Shown here: positions 25,439 to 40,400 of the stretch, in pieces | How the letters are laid out: every line of letters begins with the position of its first letter | Position numbering within the stretch: position 1 is the first letter of the stretch | Assembly (NCBI GenBank): GCA_026874595.1 | Contig: CM049316.1 | Span: 72,199,176 to 72,263,175 of the forward strand | Direction: 5' to 3' | Length of the DNA: 64,000 nt | Source of the DNA: Sipunculus nudus | Lineage: Eukaryota > Annelida > Sipuncula > Golfingiida > Sipunculidae | Made by a program: the position numbers and the translations under genes | The notes under the pieces: generated by a model | What the model was told of the DNA's origin: nothing | Seen by the model: the letters and a program-made list of their open reading frames with translations, nothing else | Databases searched by the model: none

Positions 25439-28400
25439 TATTTAATTCAGACAGAGAACATTATGGATATGGCATGCATGCATCAAATGCTTAATTAACT
25501 CGGCGTTTATAATAGTTTTTCATATTTGATGAATCTTTAAATAAAACAAATATTGTGTAATTTGAAATTGATAACGAAACAATTTGTTTCGGTTTCCGCA
25601 CAAAAGAAATATATATTCTAAAATGGGTTGTGGGAACGAAGAAAACAAGACGACTAGAGGACACGGTCTTGCCGGAAACACTCTGACCCAGATTGGAGGA
25701 CTGAGAAAGACAAAGACAAAGAGAAAGAAAATGAGCCATAGTATGTAAAGATTGGACCGATATTGACGAAGTTACGATGGAAAGAATAATTTGACGTGTT
25801 TTTATGACTTTGACCTATTTTAAAATATACGTACAGCTTCACGAAATCGTCTAATATACGATAGGTAAATTTGCAAAATGATCCTTGTTAACTGTGGCGT
25901 GTAGTATGCTATTATAACAGAGGCAAGAACCAGCAAGAAGGAAACATCAAGGACAACTGACAAACAGAGAGACATATTGACACAAAGTTGAGAACAGCTG
26001 AATGGACTAAGTTAGGCGGAAGATGAAGGTGAAAAAAGAGCCAAATTTTGTAAAGATAGGACTTGAATTGACAAGGTTATGAGAAAAATAACATTTTGAA
26101 GCGTTTTGAAGTGACAGACATACTGACGAAGTGACACATAATTGAGACAAGATGACTTGACCAAGTTATGGAGAAGACCCATTGGACGAAAATAAGCCTT
26201 AGTTAATGTAATTAGGGTTTATAGCTTCGGAGATATAGCTTTATTAGCGCTTCCTAGCGGTTATATTCCAAAAATGAATTATCGCTTTCGAGATATAAGT
26301 GTATTACATAGGATGTATCAGTTTCAAAAGGATTCCTACAAAACTGTTACCTGTAGAATGCTATTTGTAAGACACAAGAACCAGCAAGAAGGCAAAATCG
26401 AGGACAACTGAGAGACAGACAGACATACGGACAAAGTTTTGATAGTTTTAGTTTCTGTAATAATTTTTTTATAATTTTGAAGCTATTAGACATAAATCAA
26501 ACTTTGATCTGATGTAGCTTGTGGCTTTATTCGAAAAATAAAAAAATGGTATCGAAATATTCTATTTTATATTATATGTATGAGTTTCAAAGTGATTACT
26601 TCATTAGTGGGGCCTCTAAGCAATCATAATTGGAATTTTGCAAAAAGTACAAGCCCCCTGGTGGATATTTTTTTGAAACCTGAAGATAACTGAGTTATAC
26701 TGATTAAACTCAACATGTTGCAAAATCTAGATCTCGTTAACCTAAAAAATGACAAAGTTAGAAAAATGATTTTAAAAAAATTAAACTTTCCAGATTTTTC
26801 TCCAAAAAAATGTGTTACCGTGGTAACCAGAGAATGAGACAGTATTGCCTGAAGAAGAAAACAAATTCGATGACAAATAAAATAAGCTATGGTTTATATA
26901 TCTACGACCATTCTTGACAAAGTTAAAAAGAAAAAAAAAACACATTATGAGGGGTGTCCATCACCCTGACCTTGACCTATGACTGATTATGACCCACAAC
27001 AACAGGCTTCTATTCTGGTTGATTATACACTAACTGTATAAATTTCAAAGCAATTTGTTCGAAAATGTGGCCTGTAGAGTCTTGGCAGACAGACAAACAA
27101 ACCAACAGACATACGGAACTTACCAACAGACCGAAATCACAGATTCCGACAAGCAACAAACACACAAACAAACAGACATACGCGACCGAACAACATGCTT
27201 ACCGCAATATTCTTGGGGAGAGCTTATGTCCTACATGTCATATAATAAGTGTGTTAGTGGGGGTTGTCCCGAGATTTGAGCAGGTGTCCTGATTTCAGTG
27301 AGACGAGCATTTCTGTGGGAGGATTGCCCACCACACATTTTCTCAAAACGAGGCCCATAGGTCAATATTAGTATCAAACAATTCCAGATATTTTGTGAAT
27401 ACGGATATTATCTCTATACTTCAAACTGGATTATAAATGTTGATGTTGTCATAAAATAGATGCAAGATGAGCTATAGGACACTATAGTATTAAATCAGAA
27501 TGAAGAGACCGAGTTTAATTCGGTGACATTTTCCCATAACACCTAATTTTGATTTTTAAGTACTAAAATATCATCTTAAAGAGCCAACTGAATTGTAACA
27601 ATTGCATATTCGTCGCAGATTTGAACATTTACTGATTAATGAGGAAGGTTAAAATCATACACGGAAATTACATACCCAAAAACACACACACCACTCTTTA
27701 AATATAAACCTCTTCCAATTTCATTTATTTTTATGGAAAAATAATCATGTACGGTCTCACCGAAACTGAGGTCGTAGATTTATGATCGCAGCAAATCTTC
27801 TTGTGTTGTTCCTTGTTACTCATTTCTTTGTCCATTCCTTTGCCTTTTCCTTTGTCTTGTTCTTTTCCATGGTGATCGCCTCCTCCGTGGCTGCTGATAA
27901 GCAACATTGTTTTCATACCTCGCAATTTCTCGAGAAGACCAGTGCAGACCTCTGAACACTTTGCTCTGGGGTCATTATCGCACGTGAGTTCGCGGATTGG
28001 ATGGGGCATTGCCTTCGTGCCCATGGAGGTTGTCATATTGCAAACACACCTGGAATTTAAAGAAAAAGTTAAAATTCTAATATCTAATTTTTACTTTGAT
28101 TATTTTTTTTCTTAATTAAGATAGGTTCTTACCTTTTGATGACACTCTATTGAGTGATAATGTAAGTAAATTAGATATAAATGACCGATTATTTATTTTT
28201 CTTGATTTCTGGTTTTATTCGCACGTCCTATGAATAATCCAGGAGTTTTATCCTGTCTTATAGACATAAATCTAATCTCTGAATCTCTGTTGCCTTTCAA
28301 GCACGGCGGCTTTTGAACCGAGTACCTACTCTGGGCTTCATCGCCTTACCCTCTTTTCCTCCCCCAGTAATCCATATAAAATACTAAAAAAGTAATATAT

Positions 28401-31400
28401 ATATATATATAAAATGTGTCAAGTAGCACAACAGTAATGTAGGATCACATTTATTTAATATGATTGCTGATTAATCTATTTTATTTAGTCAAATGGCGTA
28501 AAAACCAAAGGTTTGCAAATTCCAAGAAATCACAGGAAGCCTTCGCCCAACGCATGCAACTGAGTGGTAATGGGTTTTGTACGACCTTGAAGTAATATCA
28601 AATATAAATCTGTTACCTATATTTTATAATTGTAATATATTAATAATTTGTTAAAATAAGCAATTTTAAGAAATTACATAAAACAGTTAATTGCAGAAAA
28701 ATGAAAAAAAAAGAAAACTAAGAAAACAATGGTTGTTAAATGCTTTGCACTCCGGTGAACTGCGAAAGCGAATAAAGAAATATCTGTGCTCCAAAATTAA
28801 ATGTTGAAATAAATTCGTCTACCCATATAAGCCCCAATCCAAACATAAAATAGTGAACTGATCGACATTGTTTTAATTTTTTTTGAGTCTTAGAGCAATA
28901 ATTTGATATTATCATAACATTCTTTCAATAATCATTGAAATAATGAAATGTTTTAATACGTTGTTTTTAAAACGTCGGCAAAATTTTGATAATACTCCGT
29001 TCATTTGGCTTGACCCAATTATATATGCAAAATACCTGTTAATTGTACTTTGAGTCTACATGTTAATATAAGTGATGAAGACACTTACAGACACCCCCTT
29101 TATTTTCGTAATATTTGCTACAAGAATAGCAAGTGTATGGTTCTTTTATAATAAAAAGCATAATTAATTTATGCATACTGAACGGATTTAAACAATAAAG
29201 TCATATTTTGTATAATCTTTCAAATATTACTTTCAAGCAAGTCATACAATATGTGTAAACAGACACGTATGTTGATATGGTTTTGTTCATTTGATACCTA
29301 CAGAGGATCCATGTCTTCTTCCTCGAGACCTTTAGGCCTACAAATATATTAAATACAACTATAGAAATTATAAATCAGTTCTACCACCATAGCGGTTGAC
29401 ATAGTTGCAGTGTTATAAAAAATACTGTGTAAGATATAATACATATACCAAATATTTAAACAAATAACCAATGAATTCTCGAAACTGTGGATGCTCATAA
29501 TTTTGATGTCAAACATAGGATCAAGAAAGGCCATCCAATGGGATCCACAATTGTATTTTGATTGTTAAATTTCATAAATCATCCCGTAATTAAAGACGAG
29601 CCGATCTAGAAAATTCCATTGAATCATTTTAACATGTAACTCAAATGAACGTTTATACTGAAGTTTTCCAAAATTAAACCCTATCGGCTTAGCAGTAGTA
29701 ACGGTAGTAGTAATAATTGTGATCATTATGTATATGAAGGAATGCAAGCCTCCGCGATTCTCCAGAAACTGTTTGCATTCATTAATTCGGCCCACATTCC
29801 TTAGTATATTCGTGCATGTGTGACTCTACATTTTTGAATATTCCTTGATGACATCTCCGAATCCGAATCACGTGCTGGATCCACACCAATGTACCATGAC
29901 ATATCCGTCCTTGTGAACACAAATACACACTCACATGAAGGGGGGCGTTCTCATTCCCTCTGTCGGAAGCGATTATAATATTTATAATAAAAAAATGATA
30001 ACAATAAACATCATCATCATCATAATCATTAGTATTATTATCAGAACTAATGTTACTTATTATTATTATTATCGTTGTCATCATGGATATTATAATTATT
30101 ATAATAGACATTAGGAACTGCCCCTTTTCATCGCGTCAATCGATTTAATGTTTCTTCAACATCCAAAAACCAAATCAATGAAGGTTTAAACGGGGATATG
30201 AAGCTTACACGGAAATAGCTTCTTCTCCCGGTACACAGTCAACAAGATATATGCTGTATCCATTTCTAATGCCCCGCTTAAATAAGCGGATGCCCTATTG
30301 TAATCAACCTGTCCGTCAGTCTGTCCGTCCGTCTGTATGTCTGTCCACCCGTCCATAAATTTGATGATTACTCCATTTTGGGTAGACATGGATTTCAAGC
30401 TTGTATATGCTCCACCAGTAAATGAAGAAACCCTATTAATTTTTGTGTCAGAGGTCAAAGAAACAGGATCTACCTCTTCATAAAGGTTGTGGATGCAGTT
30501 CAAGCAAAAGTTTTCAACCCAGACCTTCCATCTTACATAAAGATATTTGTGAAAGGCCAAGCTGATTCATTTCACAGAGATCTAGGTCAAGAATACACAG
30601 AAAAAGGTCCGATCGCCTCGTATGGGAATCGAACCCATGACCCTCCGATTGCTGGTCGCCTGCTCTACCACTGAGATAACAGGAATTCTCAAGTTCCTCT
30701 ATGTATCAGCACATTTTCATAGGAACCAGCGAAGTGACGTCATACTGTAACTAGGAGAAGATGCCTGTCAATTTTTTTGGTCAAAAGGTCTAAGATCAAG
30801 GTCGAAGGTGCCAGCTATCCAAAAAATCATTTGGGATGATAACTCCCGTTTGGATTGATTTGTGGATATTAATTATGACATATATATCTCACCAATAAAG
30901 CAAGAACCCTCTTGATTTAGAGGTCAGAGGTCAAGGTTACAGGACATCTTCTAAAAGTTTGTGGAAGCATTTTAAGCCAAACTTGGCATCCCAATGCTTT
31001 CATCTTGCACATAGAGCTCACTTGCTGAAAGGGGAGCTCCCTGTCAATATGGGATGATCAGATTAAAGGTCAAAGTCACAGAAGCCGTCTGTCCAAAAAT
31101 TCATATCCAGATGATGACTCCAGTTTGGATTGACATGTGGATTTCAAATTTGATTTATATATATATGCCCACTACTAATGTAAATCCCTTTTGATTATGG
31201 GGTCATGAAATCAGAGATCAGGGTCGCAGGACCAAACGCTCTATTAATATCGTAAAGGTACAGCAATTGTTTCATGCTCAATCTTTCACTTTTGTATTTC
31301 CTTATAATAGGGCAGAAGCATATTGATTTCGATATCATAAGCTCAGTCTATTAATACATCAGATGTAATTATGCCTCTTTTGCCTGCGATACTCCACTCC

Positions 31401-34400
31401 TGCAAATTCATACACGACTATCACTGATTCAAACCGTAACATCATGGTTCAGATGTTTCAAAACTGTTAAGGGTCAGCTCCTCGGTCTCTGCATGTGATC
31501 AGGTCCTTTATTACTTTTTTTCAAGCATCATTGGATAGGTATGGGCCTTCTGCCCATCATGATCTGTGTCTATTCTAGTTTTAATAAAGTTGCTTTAGAT
31601 GCGGTACTAGTAATTGACCTGATAGTACAGCTTTATATACGTACCTGGCGTCACATTTCATTCCCATACAGTCAATATTAGCGGTTCCCAGATTCGTAGC
31701 TGTGTCGATGCCACAGGTTTTAGACTTCACCCAAAAGTTAATGACAGCCTTAAAGCAAAATTAAAATAAAATTTACATAGAGTATAAATTAACGGAGATA
31801 ATACACAGAAGCGTTGTTGATAGAGCAAAGTTGAGTAGATTAGATTTTTTCGCTACTCACTTTTAGGGAAATCTAACACAACATCTTGATGTTGAGATAA
31901 TTCAGTCAATCAGTTAGTAGCTTAGTCCTATTCATATTCATATGTAATTCATACAGATATGACATGCATGCATCAACTGCTTGATAAACTCGTCCTTTAT
32001 AAAAGCCTTTCATATTTTAGTGGAATCTTTGAATAAAAAGAAATATTTGGTAATTTGAAATTGATAATGAAAAATTTTGTTTCAGTTTCCGCACAAAGGA
32101 AATATGTACTACTATGTTGTGGAACATGAAGCAAATGAAGAAAATAATGATTTTCTCTGGGAAAGCTTCTGTCCTACAGGTCATAGGACAACTGTGTTTG
32201 TGGGGGTTGTCCCATGATTTGAGCAGGTGTCCTTATTTCAGTGAGACGAGCATTTCTGTGGGTGGATTGCCCCCTCTAATTTTCTCAAAAAAGGCCCATT
32301 GGTCAATATTAGGATTAAACTGTTCACGATAGTTTGTCTATTCGGAATTGATCTCTACACTTCAAACTGAATTATAATGTTGATATAGTCATAAAACAGA
32401 TGCAAGATGAGCTATAACATACTGTAGAATTTAATTGGAATGAAGAAACCATGTTTTAAATGGGTGTTATAATTTCCCATAAACACCTAAATTTGTTTTT
32501 ATGTACTAAAATTCATTTTAAAGGGCCAACTGAGTTTTAACAATTGAATTTTGTCGCAGATTTGCACATTCACTGTTAATGAGGAAGTTTAAAATCATAC
32601 ATGGAAATAACACACCAGTAAACAAACACACGAACCACTTTTAACACATTAACCTCTTCCAATTCCATTTGTTTTTATGGGAATATAATTATGTAAGAGC
32701 TCACCGAAACTGAGGTCGTAGATTTATGATCGCAGCAAATCTTCTTGTGTTGTTCCTTGTCACTCATTTCTTTGTCCATTCCTTTGCCTTTTCCTTTCTC
32801 TTGTTCTTTTCCATGGTGATCGCCTCCTCCATGGCTGCTGATAGGCAACATGGTTTTCATACCTCGCAACCTATCGAGAAGACCCATGCAGACCTCTGAA
32901 CACTTTGCTCTGACGTCATTATTGCACGTGAGTTCGGGGATAGGATGGAGCATTGCCTTTGTGCCCATGGAGGTTGTCATATTGCAAACACACCTGGAAT
33001 TGAGGGAAAGTTAAAGTACTAATATTTTTTTTTAATTTTAATTATTTAACAAATACAAGATAGGTTCTGACTTATTGATGGCACTGTCTATTGAATGATG
33101 ATATAAGTATCCTTACGATAAGAATGACTGGTTATCTATCTTTCTGTATATCGGGTTTTATGCGTTCGCGCTATGAATAATCCAGATGTTTTATCCTGTC
33201 TTGTAGACATAAAGCTAATCTCTGTATTTCTGTTGCCTTTCAAGCATCGTGATTCTTGAACCGAGTTTTTGTTCTGAGGTACACCGCCTAACCCACTTCT
33301 CTACCCCAATAATCCATATAAACTATTAAAAAATAACAGATATAAAATATGTAAAGTACCACAAGACTAATGAAGAAATATTTGTATTTAATATGATTTT
33401 TTGATGAACCCATTTTATTTAATCAAGCTGGCTTTTAAACCAAATGTTTCCAATTACAGGAAGTCTTCGCCCAACGCCCGCAAGAAAGTTATAATGGATA
33501 GTGTACGACCTTAAAGTATTACTAAATATGAATCTGTTACCTATTACTAATATTTGTAATATATTGATAGCTTTCAACAATTAGCAATTTTAAAAAATTA
33601 CACAAGCACATGTGTTGCAGAAATATGAGAAAGAATAATAAGAACAATGGAAGTTATATGCTTTGCATTCTGGTGAACCTATCAAATCCGTAAAAAGGTA
33701 TCTATACTCCAAATTTTAACGTAGAAATAGATTCTTAGTCTCCTATAAACCTCTAAACTAAACATCAATAGTGAATTGATCGACATCGTTAAAATTTTGT
33801 TGATATTATCGTAAAATGTTGCATTAATCATCGACATAATTAAATGTTAAAGTAAGTCGTATGATTACGTTAGAAAATTTCCAAGAATGCTCCGTTCGAT
33901 TGTGAGTGTGTCATTTTGCTTGACCCAATTGTATATGCCAAAAGCTGTTAATTGTACTTTGATTCTGCAATTTAATATAAGTGATAAGGGCAGTCACAGA
34001 CACACCCTTTTAATTTCATAATATTTGCTTCAAAAGAATAGCAAGTGTATGATTCTTATGTTATAGAATGCATGTTTAATGTATGCATACTGACAGGATG
34101 TGAACAATGTAGTCATATTTTGTATGATCTTTCAACTATTACTTAGTCATACGAGTCATACAATATATGTTACGAGACACGTATGTTAATAGGGTTTTGT
34201 AAAATTAATACCTACAGAGGATCCTTGTCTTCTTCCTCGGGAACTTTAGGCCTACAAATATATAAAATACAACTATGGTAATAATAAATTCAGTTTTACC
34301 ACTGTAACGATTGACGGCGTTGCAGTTTTTGAAAAAATACTGTTTGAGATATAATACATATTTTAAATAATAAGATGAATAACCACTGCCAACTCCAGAC

Positions 34401-37400
34401 TGTGGGTGCTCATGCTTTTGATGTCAAACACATAATAAAGAAAAGCCGTCCAAGGGGATCCACAATTATATTTTGATTGTGAAATTTCATAAATTATTCC
34501 TTAGTTAAAGACTTACCGATCTAGAAAGTTCCATTGAATGCGTTTAACATGTTACCCAAGTGAACGTTTATACTTAAGTTTTCTAAATTAAACCCTGTCG
34601 GCTTAGCTATATGAGTAATATTAATAACTGTTTTCAATCTGCGTTCGAAGGAAAGCAAACCTCCGCGATGCTCCCAAAACATTGTTTGCATCCATTTATT
34701 CGGCCCATATTCCTATTTTTATTCGTGCATAAGTGACTCTACATTTGTGAATATTCCTTGATGATATCCCAGAATCCATACCATGTGCCGGATACCCACC
34801 AACATATGATGACATATCCATTGTTGTAAATACAAACACACAAACACATTACGGGGGCGTACTTATACCCCCTGTCAGATGCAATAATAATATTTATGAT
34901 AAAAAAAATAATAATAATATTAAAATAATTATTACAATTATCATAATAATTATCATCATCATCATTTTAATAATCATCATGAATATTATTATTATAACTA
35001 GTTTTTATAATTATTTTTATTATCGTTGTCATCATAAATAATATAATTACTATAACAGGCATTAAGAACTGACCCTTTTTCTTTCGTCAATCGGTCCAAA
35101 ATTTCCTTCATACTGTCCATGCGTGAACAATTGCATGTTATGCACTCATTAAACGCTGCCATTTGTTGTGTCTATTGTTGGGGTTTAACACCAGACGGCA
35201 ATAATACAAGCACTGAAATAAATCGTGCGTATGATGCAACTGGCAGCCCATCAAAAATGTTATTTCACAAAGCTTCAGCAACTCTATGCAACATTGAGAT
35301 AAACTACCCGTCCAAGGGCCGGTTGGCTTGTTCCTTGGTCATCATTGGGGTTTAGCTGATTGGTTAACCAAGGCAAAGCCTTTCGTGTCTTTCCATCCAG
35401 AAAACCAATTAATAGAAGCTTTATTTATATTGATATATGAAGGTGAAACGAAAACAAGTGCATTTTCCCGGTTCAAAGTCAAAACAATATATGTAGTAAC
35501 CATGTTTAGGGCCCCGCCTGAATAGCGGTTGCACTGTAGGAATCAACCTGTGCGTCTGTTTGTTCATTTGTCTTTCTCTCTGTCCGCCCGTCCACAAATG
35601 TTATGATAACTCCAGTTTGGGTAGACATAAGGAATTTCAAGCTTGACTTGTATATGCCCCACCAGTAAAGGCAGAACCATGTTAATTTTAGTGCAAAGGT
35701 CCAGGCCACAGGACCCACCTCTTCAAAAAAAGTTGTGGATACATTTTAAGCCAGAGTTTTCAAACCAAACCATCCAATTTACATAAAGATATGTTTGAAT
35801 GGCCATGTCGATTAATTTCACAGATATATAGAACAAGAATACACGGAAAAAGGTCCGATCACCCCGTATGGTAAACGTACCCATGATCCTGCGATTGCCG
35901 GCCGGCTGCCCTACCACTGACCTAACAGGGATCCCCAAGTTCCGCTGTGTATCAGCACATTTTTACAGGAACCAGCGAAGTGACGTCTTAGTGTGACTAC
36001 TATTTCTATGACTAAATTTGTCGAAACAACGACTTTGCATGCAGCAGTGACGAAATGATGGCCTTTCATTATGTGCATCAATTATTATATAAAGATGTTT
36101 GAATGGCTATGCTGGTCCATTTTATAGAGATATGGAAAAAGATTGCACCGAAAAGGTCCGATCACTCCTTCTATCTCACACATATACCTCACCTGCCAAT
36201 AGGGGAAGATTCCTGTGAATTTTTGGGTCACAAGGCCATAGGTCAAGGTCGAAGGTGGCAGGTGATTAATATATGACCCACTACTAATGTAAAAGACCCT
36301 TTGATTTTGGGGTCGTGAGTTCAAAGGGCAAGGTCACAGGACCAACATCTTTATAAATATCGTAAAGGCATTGCATATGTTTCATGCCAAATCTTTCACT
36401 TTTGTAATCCTTTGCAACAGGGGATAAGTGTATTGATTTCGATATCACTAGTTCAGAGGTCAAGGTCACGTCCTACTGATTTATATACTAACAGGCTCGC
36501 AGTTTAAAAATACATCTGATGTAATTATGCCTCTTTTGGTTGAGATACTCGACCCCCAACACATTCATACACGACTATCACCGATTCAAACCGTGACATC
36601 ATGGTCCAGATGTTTCAATAATGTTTTGGATCAGCTCCCTCCGTCTCTGGATGTAAACAGGTTCTTTATTATATTTTTTTATCAAGCCTCACTCATCCCA
36701 CATTGGAAGGGTATGGGCCTTCTGCTTGGCCCATCCTTATCTGTGTCTATTCTAATTTTAATATAGTTGCTTTCGATGCGGTAATAGTAATTGACCTAAT
36801 CGTAGAGTAAATACAGCTTCACGTACGTACCTGGCGTCACATTTCATTCCCATACAGTCAATATTAGCGGTTCCCAGATTCGTAGCTGTGTCGTTGCCAC
36901 AGGTTTTAGACTTCACCCAAAAGTTAATGGTAGCCTTAGTGCAAATAAAATAAAATTGCATAGAGTAAGAATCTACGGTGATAACACACAGAAACGTTGT
37001 TGATATAGCATAATTGAGGATATGGCATTTTTAGGGCTCTACTCGCTCTATTGGTTTTAAGGGAAAATATGTTGTGAATAGGAACACAATGATGATTTTC
37101 TCTGGGAGAGCTTAATTCCTACATGTCATTAGACAAGTGTGTTTATGGGGGTTGTCTCCAGATGTGTGCAGGTGTCCTCATTTCATCGAGACGAGCATTA
37201 CTCTTGGTGGTTTGTCCCCTACAAAGTTTCTCAAAACAAGGCCCATTGGTCAATGTTAGTTTCAAACTATTCAAGACAGTTTGCTAATAGGGACTTTATC
37301 TCGATACTTCAGACAGAATTATAATGTTGATGTAGTCATGAAACAGATGAAATATAACCTATAACATACTGTAGTATGAAAAGGAGAAAGTAAATTTTAA

Positions 37401-40400
37401 ATGGATGGCATATGTTCCCATAAACACATAATTTTGATTTTAAGAACCAAAATATCATTTTAAACGGCCAACTGAATTGTAACAATTATAATATTATTAA
37501 TACCACTATTTAAATATAAACCTCTTCCAATTCCATTTGTTTTTATGGAAAAATAATCATGTAGGAGCTCACCGAAACTGAGGTCGTAGATTTATGATCG
37601 CAGCAGATCTTCTTGTGATGTTCCTTGTCACTCATTTCTTTGTCCATTCCTTTGCCTTTCCCTTTGTCTTGTTCTTCTTCATGGTGATCGCCTCCTCCGT
37701 GGCTGCTGATAGGCAACAGGGTTTTCATACCTCGCAACTTCTCCAGAAGACCCATGCAAACCTCTGAACACTTTGCTCTGACGTCATTATTGCACGTGAG
37801 TTCGGGGATTGGATGGAGCATTGCCTTCGTGCCCATGGAGGTTGTCATATTGCAAACACACCTGGAATGTAAGAAAAGTTAAAATACTAATATATGTTTT
37901 TAAATTTTAATTATTTAACAAGTACAAGATAGGTTCTAACTTATTGATGGCACTGTCTATTGAATGATGATATAAGTATCCTTGCGATAAGAGTGACAGG
38001 TTATCTATCTTTCAGGATTTCCGGTTTTATTCGCACGTGCTATGATAATTCAGAAGTTTTATCCTGTCCTGTAGACATAGAGCTAATCTCTGAATCTCTG
38101 TTGCCTTTCGAGCATGGCGATTCTTGAATTGAGTATCTGCTCTTAGGTACACCACCTAACCCATTTTCCTACCCCAGTCATCCATATAAAATATTAAAAA
38201 AATAGATATGAAATATGTGAAGTAGCACAACAATAATACAGGAAGATTTTTATCTAATATGATTGTTGATGAACCCATTTTTTAATAAAACTTTATAAAA
38301 AAACAAATGTATGTAATTTTTAATCACAGGAAGTCTTCGCATAACCCTCATAACTTAGCTGTAATATTAGTGTACCACCTTGAAGTAACCCAAATACAAA
38401 TCTGTTACCTAGTGTGTTATTATGTAACCTAATTCTAATATTTGTAATATATTAACTAGCAATTTTAAGAAATTACGAAAACACAGGTGTTGCAGAAAAA
38501 TGAAAAAGAAGAAAAAGATAACAACGGTAGTTAATTGCTTTGCATTCTGATGGACCTATGAAAAACCGTAAAAATATCTGTACTCCAAATTTAAAGGTAG
38601 AAATAAATTCGTCAACCTCTAAAATCCTCCAAATTAAACATCATTTGTGAATTAACCTCGCGTAAAATTTTGTTGAATCTAAGAGCAATCAGTTGATATT
38701 ATCAGAACATTCTCAATTAATCACTGAAATTTTTTAAATTTGTCATTTTGTAATACGTTGGTAAGATATCAAGGAATGCTCCGGTTGATTGTGATTGTGT
38801 TCATCTGGCTCTATAAAGTAGGCACGTTTTGGCAGTCCCATTTTTTTCTTTATTATGTTTAGCTGTTAAGGGCATCTCTATATTCTTTAAAATTAACTTT
38901 CCCCCTGCTAATGTGGGCACTGAATTGATTTATCCAGCTGAAGTATCTTCCTAATGAAACTTTCTGAGCTTCATTTATTGTGAATTTTTAATCATTAGAC
39001 AGAATAACCATTGATTAGTTTATATTTATATTTAACTATGAATGATCAAACAAAAAACAAGGTCAGAGGTGTATTACTGCCTGGTTGCATAATTAAAATA
39101 ATAGCCTTCTCGATTTAAGGTAAGGAACGGGATACAGGCATACTAATTAGACTAATTTCATTGATGGGCCTGTATATGCTCCGATCAGACCTCAGCCCAG
39201 ACTGGTTGTTCATGTGACGGTTTATGGCCAACAGTGAATGCACCACTCAGTAGCCATTGATATTGGACTTACAAGCATAGTTTGATCTGACAGTCGCTAA
39301 AGATCTTCTGTGTGTCAGCGAAGCAAAGAAACTGCCCTACTCATTCACCCTATTACTTGGTACTCTGAGATAAAGTAATAGGATAAAGTCCCCTTGGCCC
39401 ACTGCAATAATTTCTTGGCAGCTGCACTTAATGATCAACACCAAACACTGGTCATTCGCATGCATTGGATCTTATTCACTGATATTGTCCAGTTATAAAA
39501 TTTATTTCCCAATCTGATATATAAAGGTTTCGTATAGTTCGAAAATCGTTTAAAGATCCAGGGAGTTGCTTGTAGTGGAAAAAGTTTTGAGAGCAGCATA
39601 GTATATCTAAGGATCCGCTGTGTAATTCATCATTATACTATACATATTTAAATAAGAGGATCAATGCTTGTAGGTTATGTTCATTGATGTATATGTAACA
39701 ACACACACACATATATATTTATAATTATCAATTTAACTTATTAACCTTTATTGTCAAAAACAGGGAGTTAGAACATGCATCAAGTTAATAAATTACTCTT
39801 AAAACAGACTTAGCAATAGTCATATTTTAAAGTAGGTGGCAGCACTGAATGGAGTAGCTATTACCTCCATATAGTTGGCACCTGTAAAAAGTGGGCAGTT
39901 TGACCCAATACAGAGATTCGACCGTACTTTCAGACGAGTCATACAATATATGTTAACTGACACGTATGTTAATATAGTTTTGTTAATTTGATACCTACAG
40001 AGGATCAATGTCTTCTTCCTTGCCTTTCCCATCACTGTCCATACCTTCACCCTGTCTCCCATAACCTTCTCTGGGACCTTTAGGCCTGCAAATAAAGTAA
40101 ATGCAACTATGGTAATAATACATTTAGCTCTACCACTCTCACGATTTACGGCGTTGCAGTGTTTGAAAATACAACGTATACTGGATTGGATGAAATACAT
40201 ATTTTAAGTATTGAAACGACCTCACCAGACCGTGAAAAGCTCATTCTTTTTATCTCTAACACAAGATCAAGAAAGGTCATTCCAGGTGATCCACAAATTG
40301 TATTTGGATTGTAAAATTTCATAAATCATCCCTTTGTTGAGGATAATTGATCTAGAAAGTTAAATTGAAATAATTTAACATAAAAATCAAGTGAAAGTTG

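Noticed and set aside
37543-37848. Short intronless gene starting MTTSMGTKAML (and the like frames at 42.2, 32.7, 27.7 and 21.6 kb)
   Set aside because: The Met is internal. The frame extends upstream to a splice acceptor and a C-x-C, and each fits in phase as an A exon of one larger gene.
39820-40200. Minus-strand 126-codon frame overlapping exon 16
   Set aside because: It is out of frame with the PKGPREGYGRQ linker, lacks similarity among paralogous cassettes, and extends into the cassette-specific insertion.
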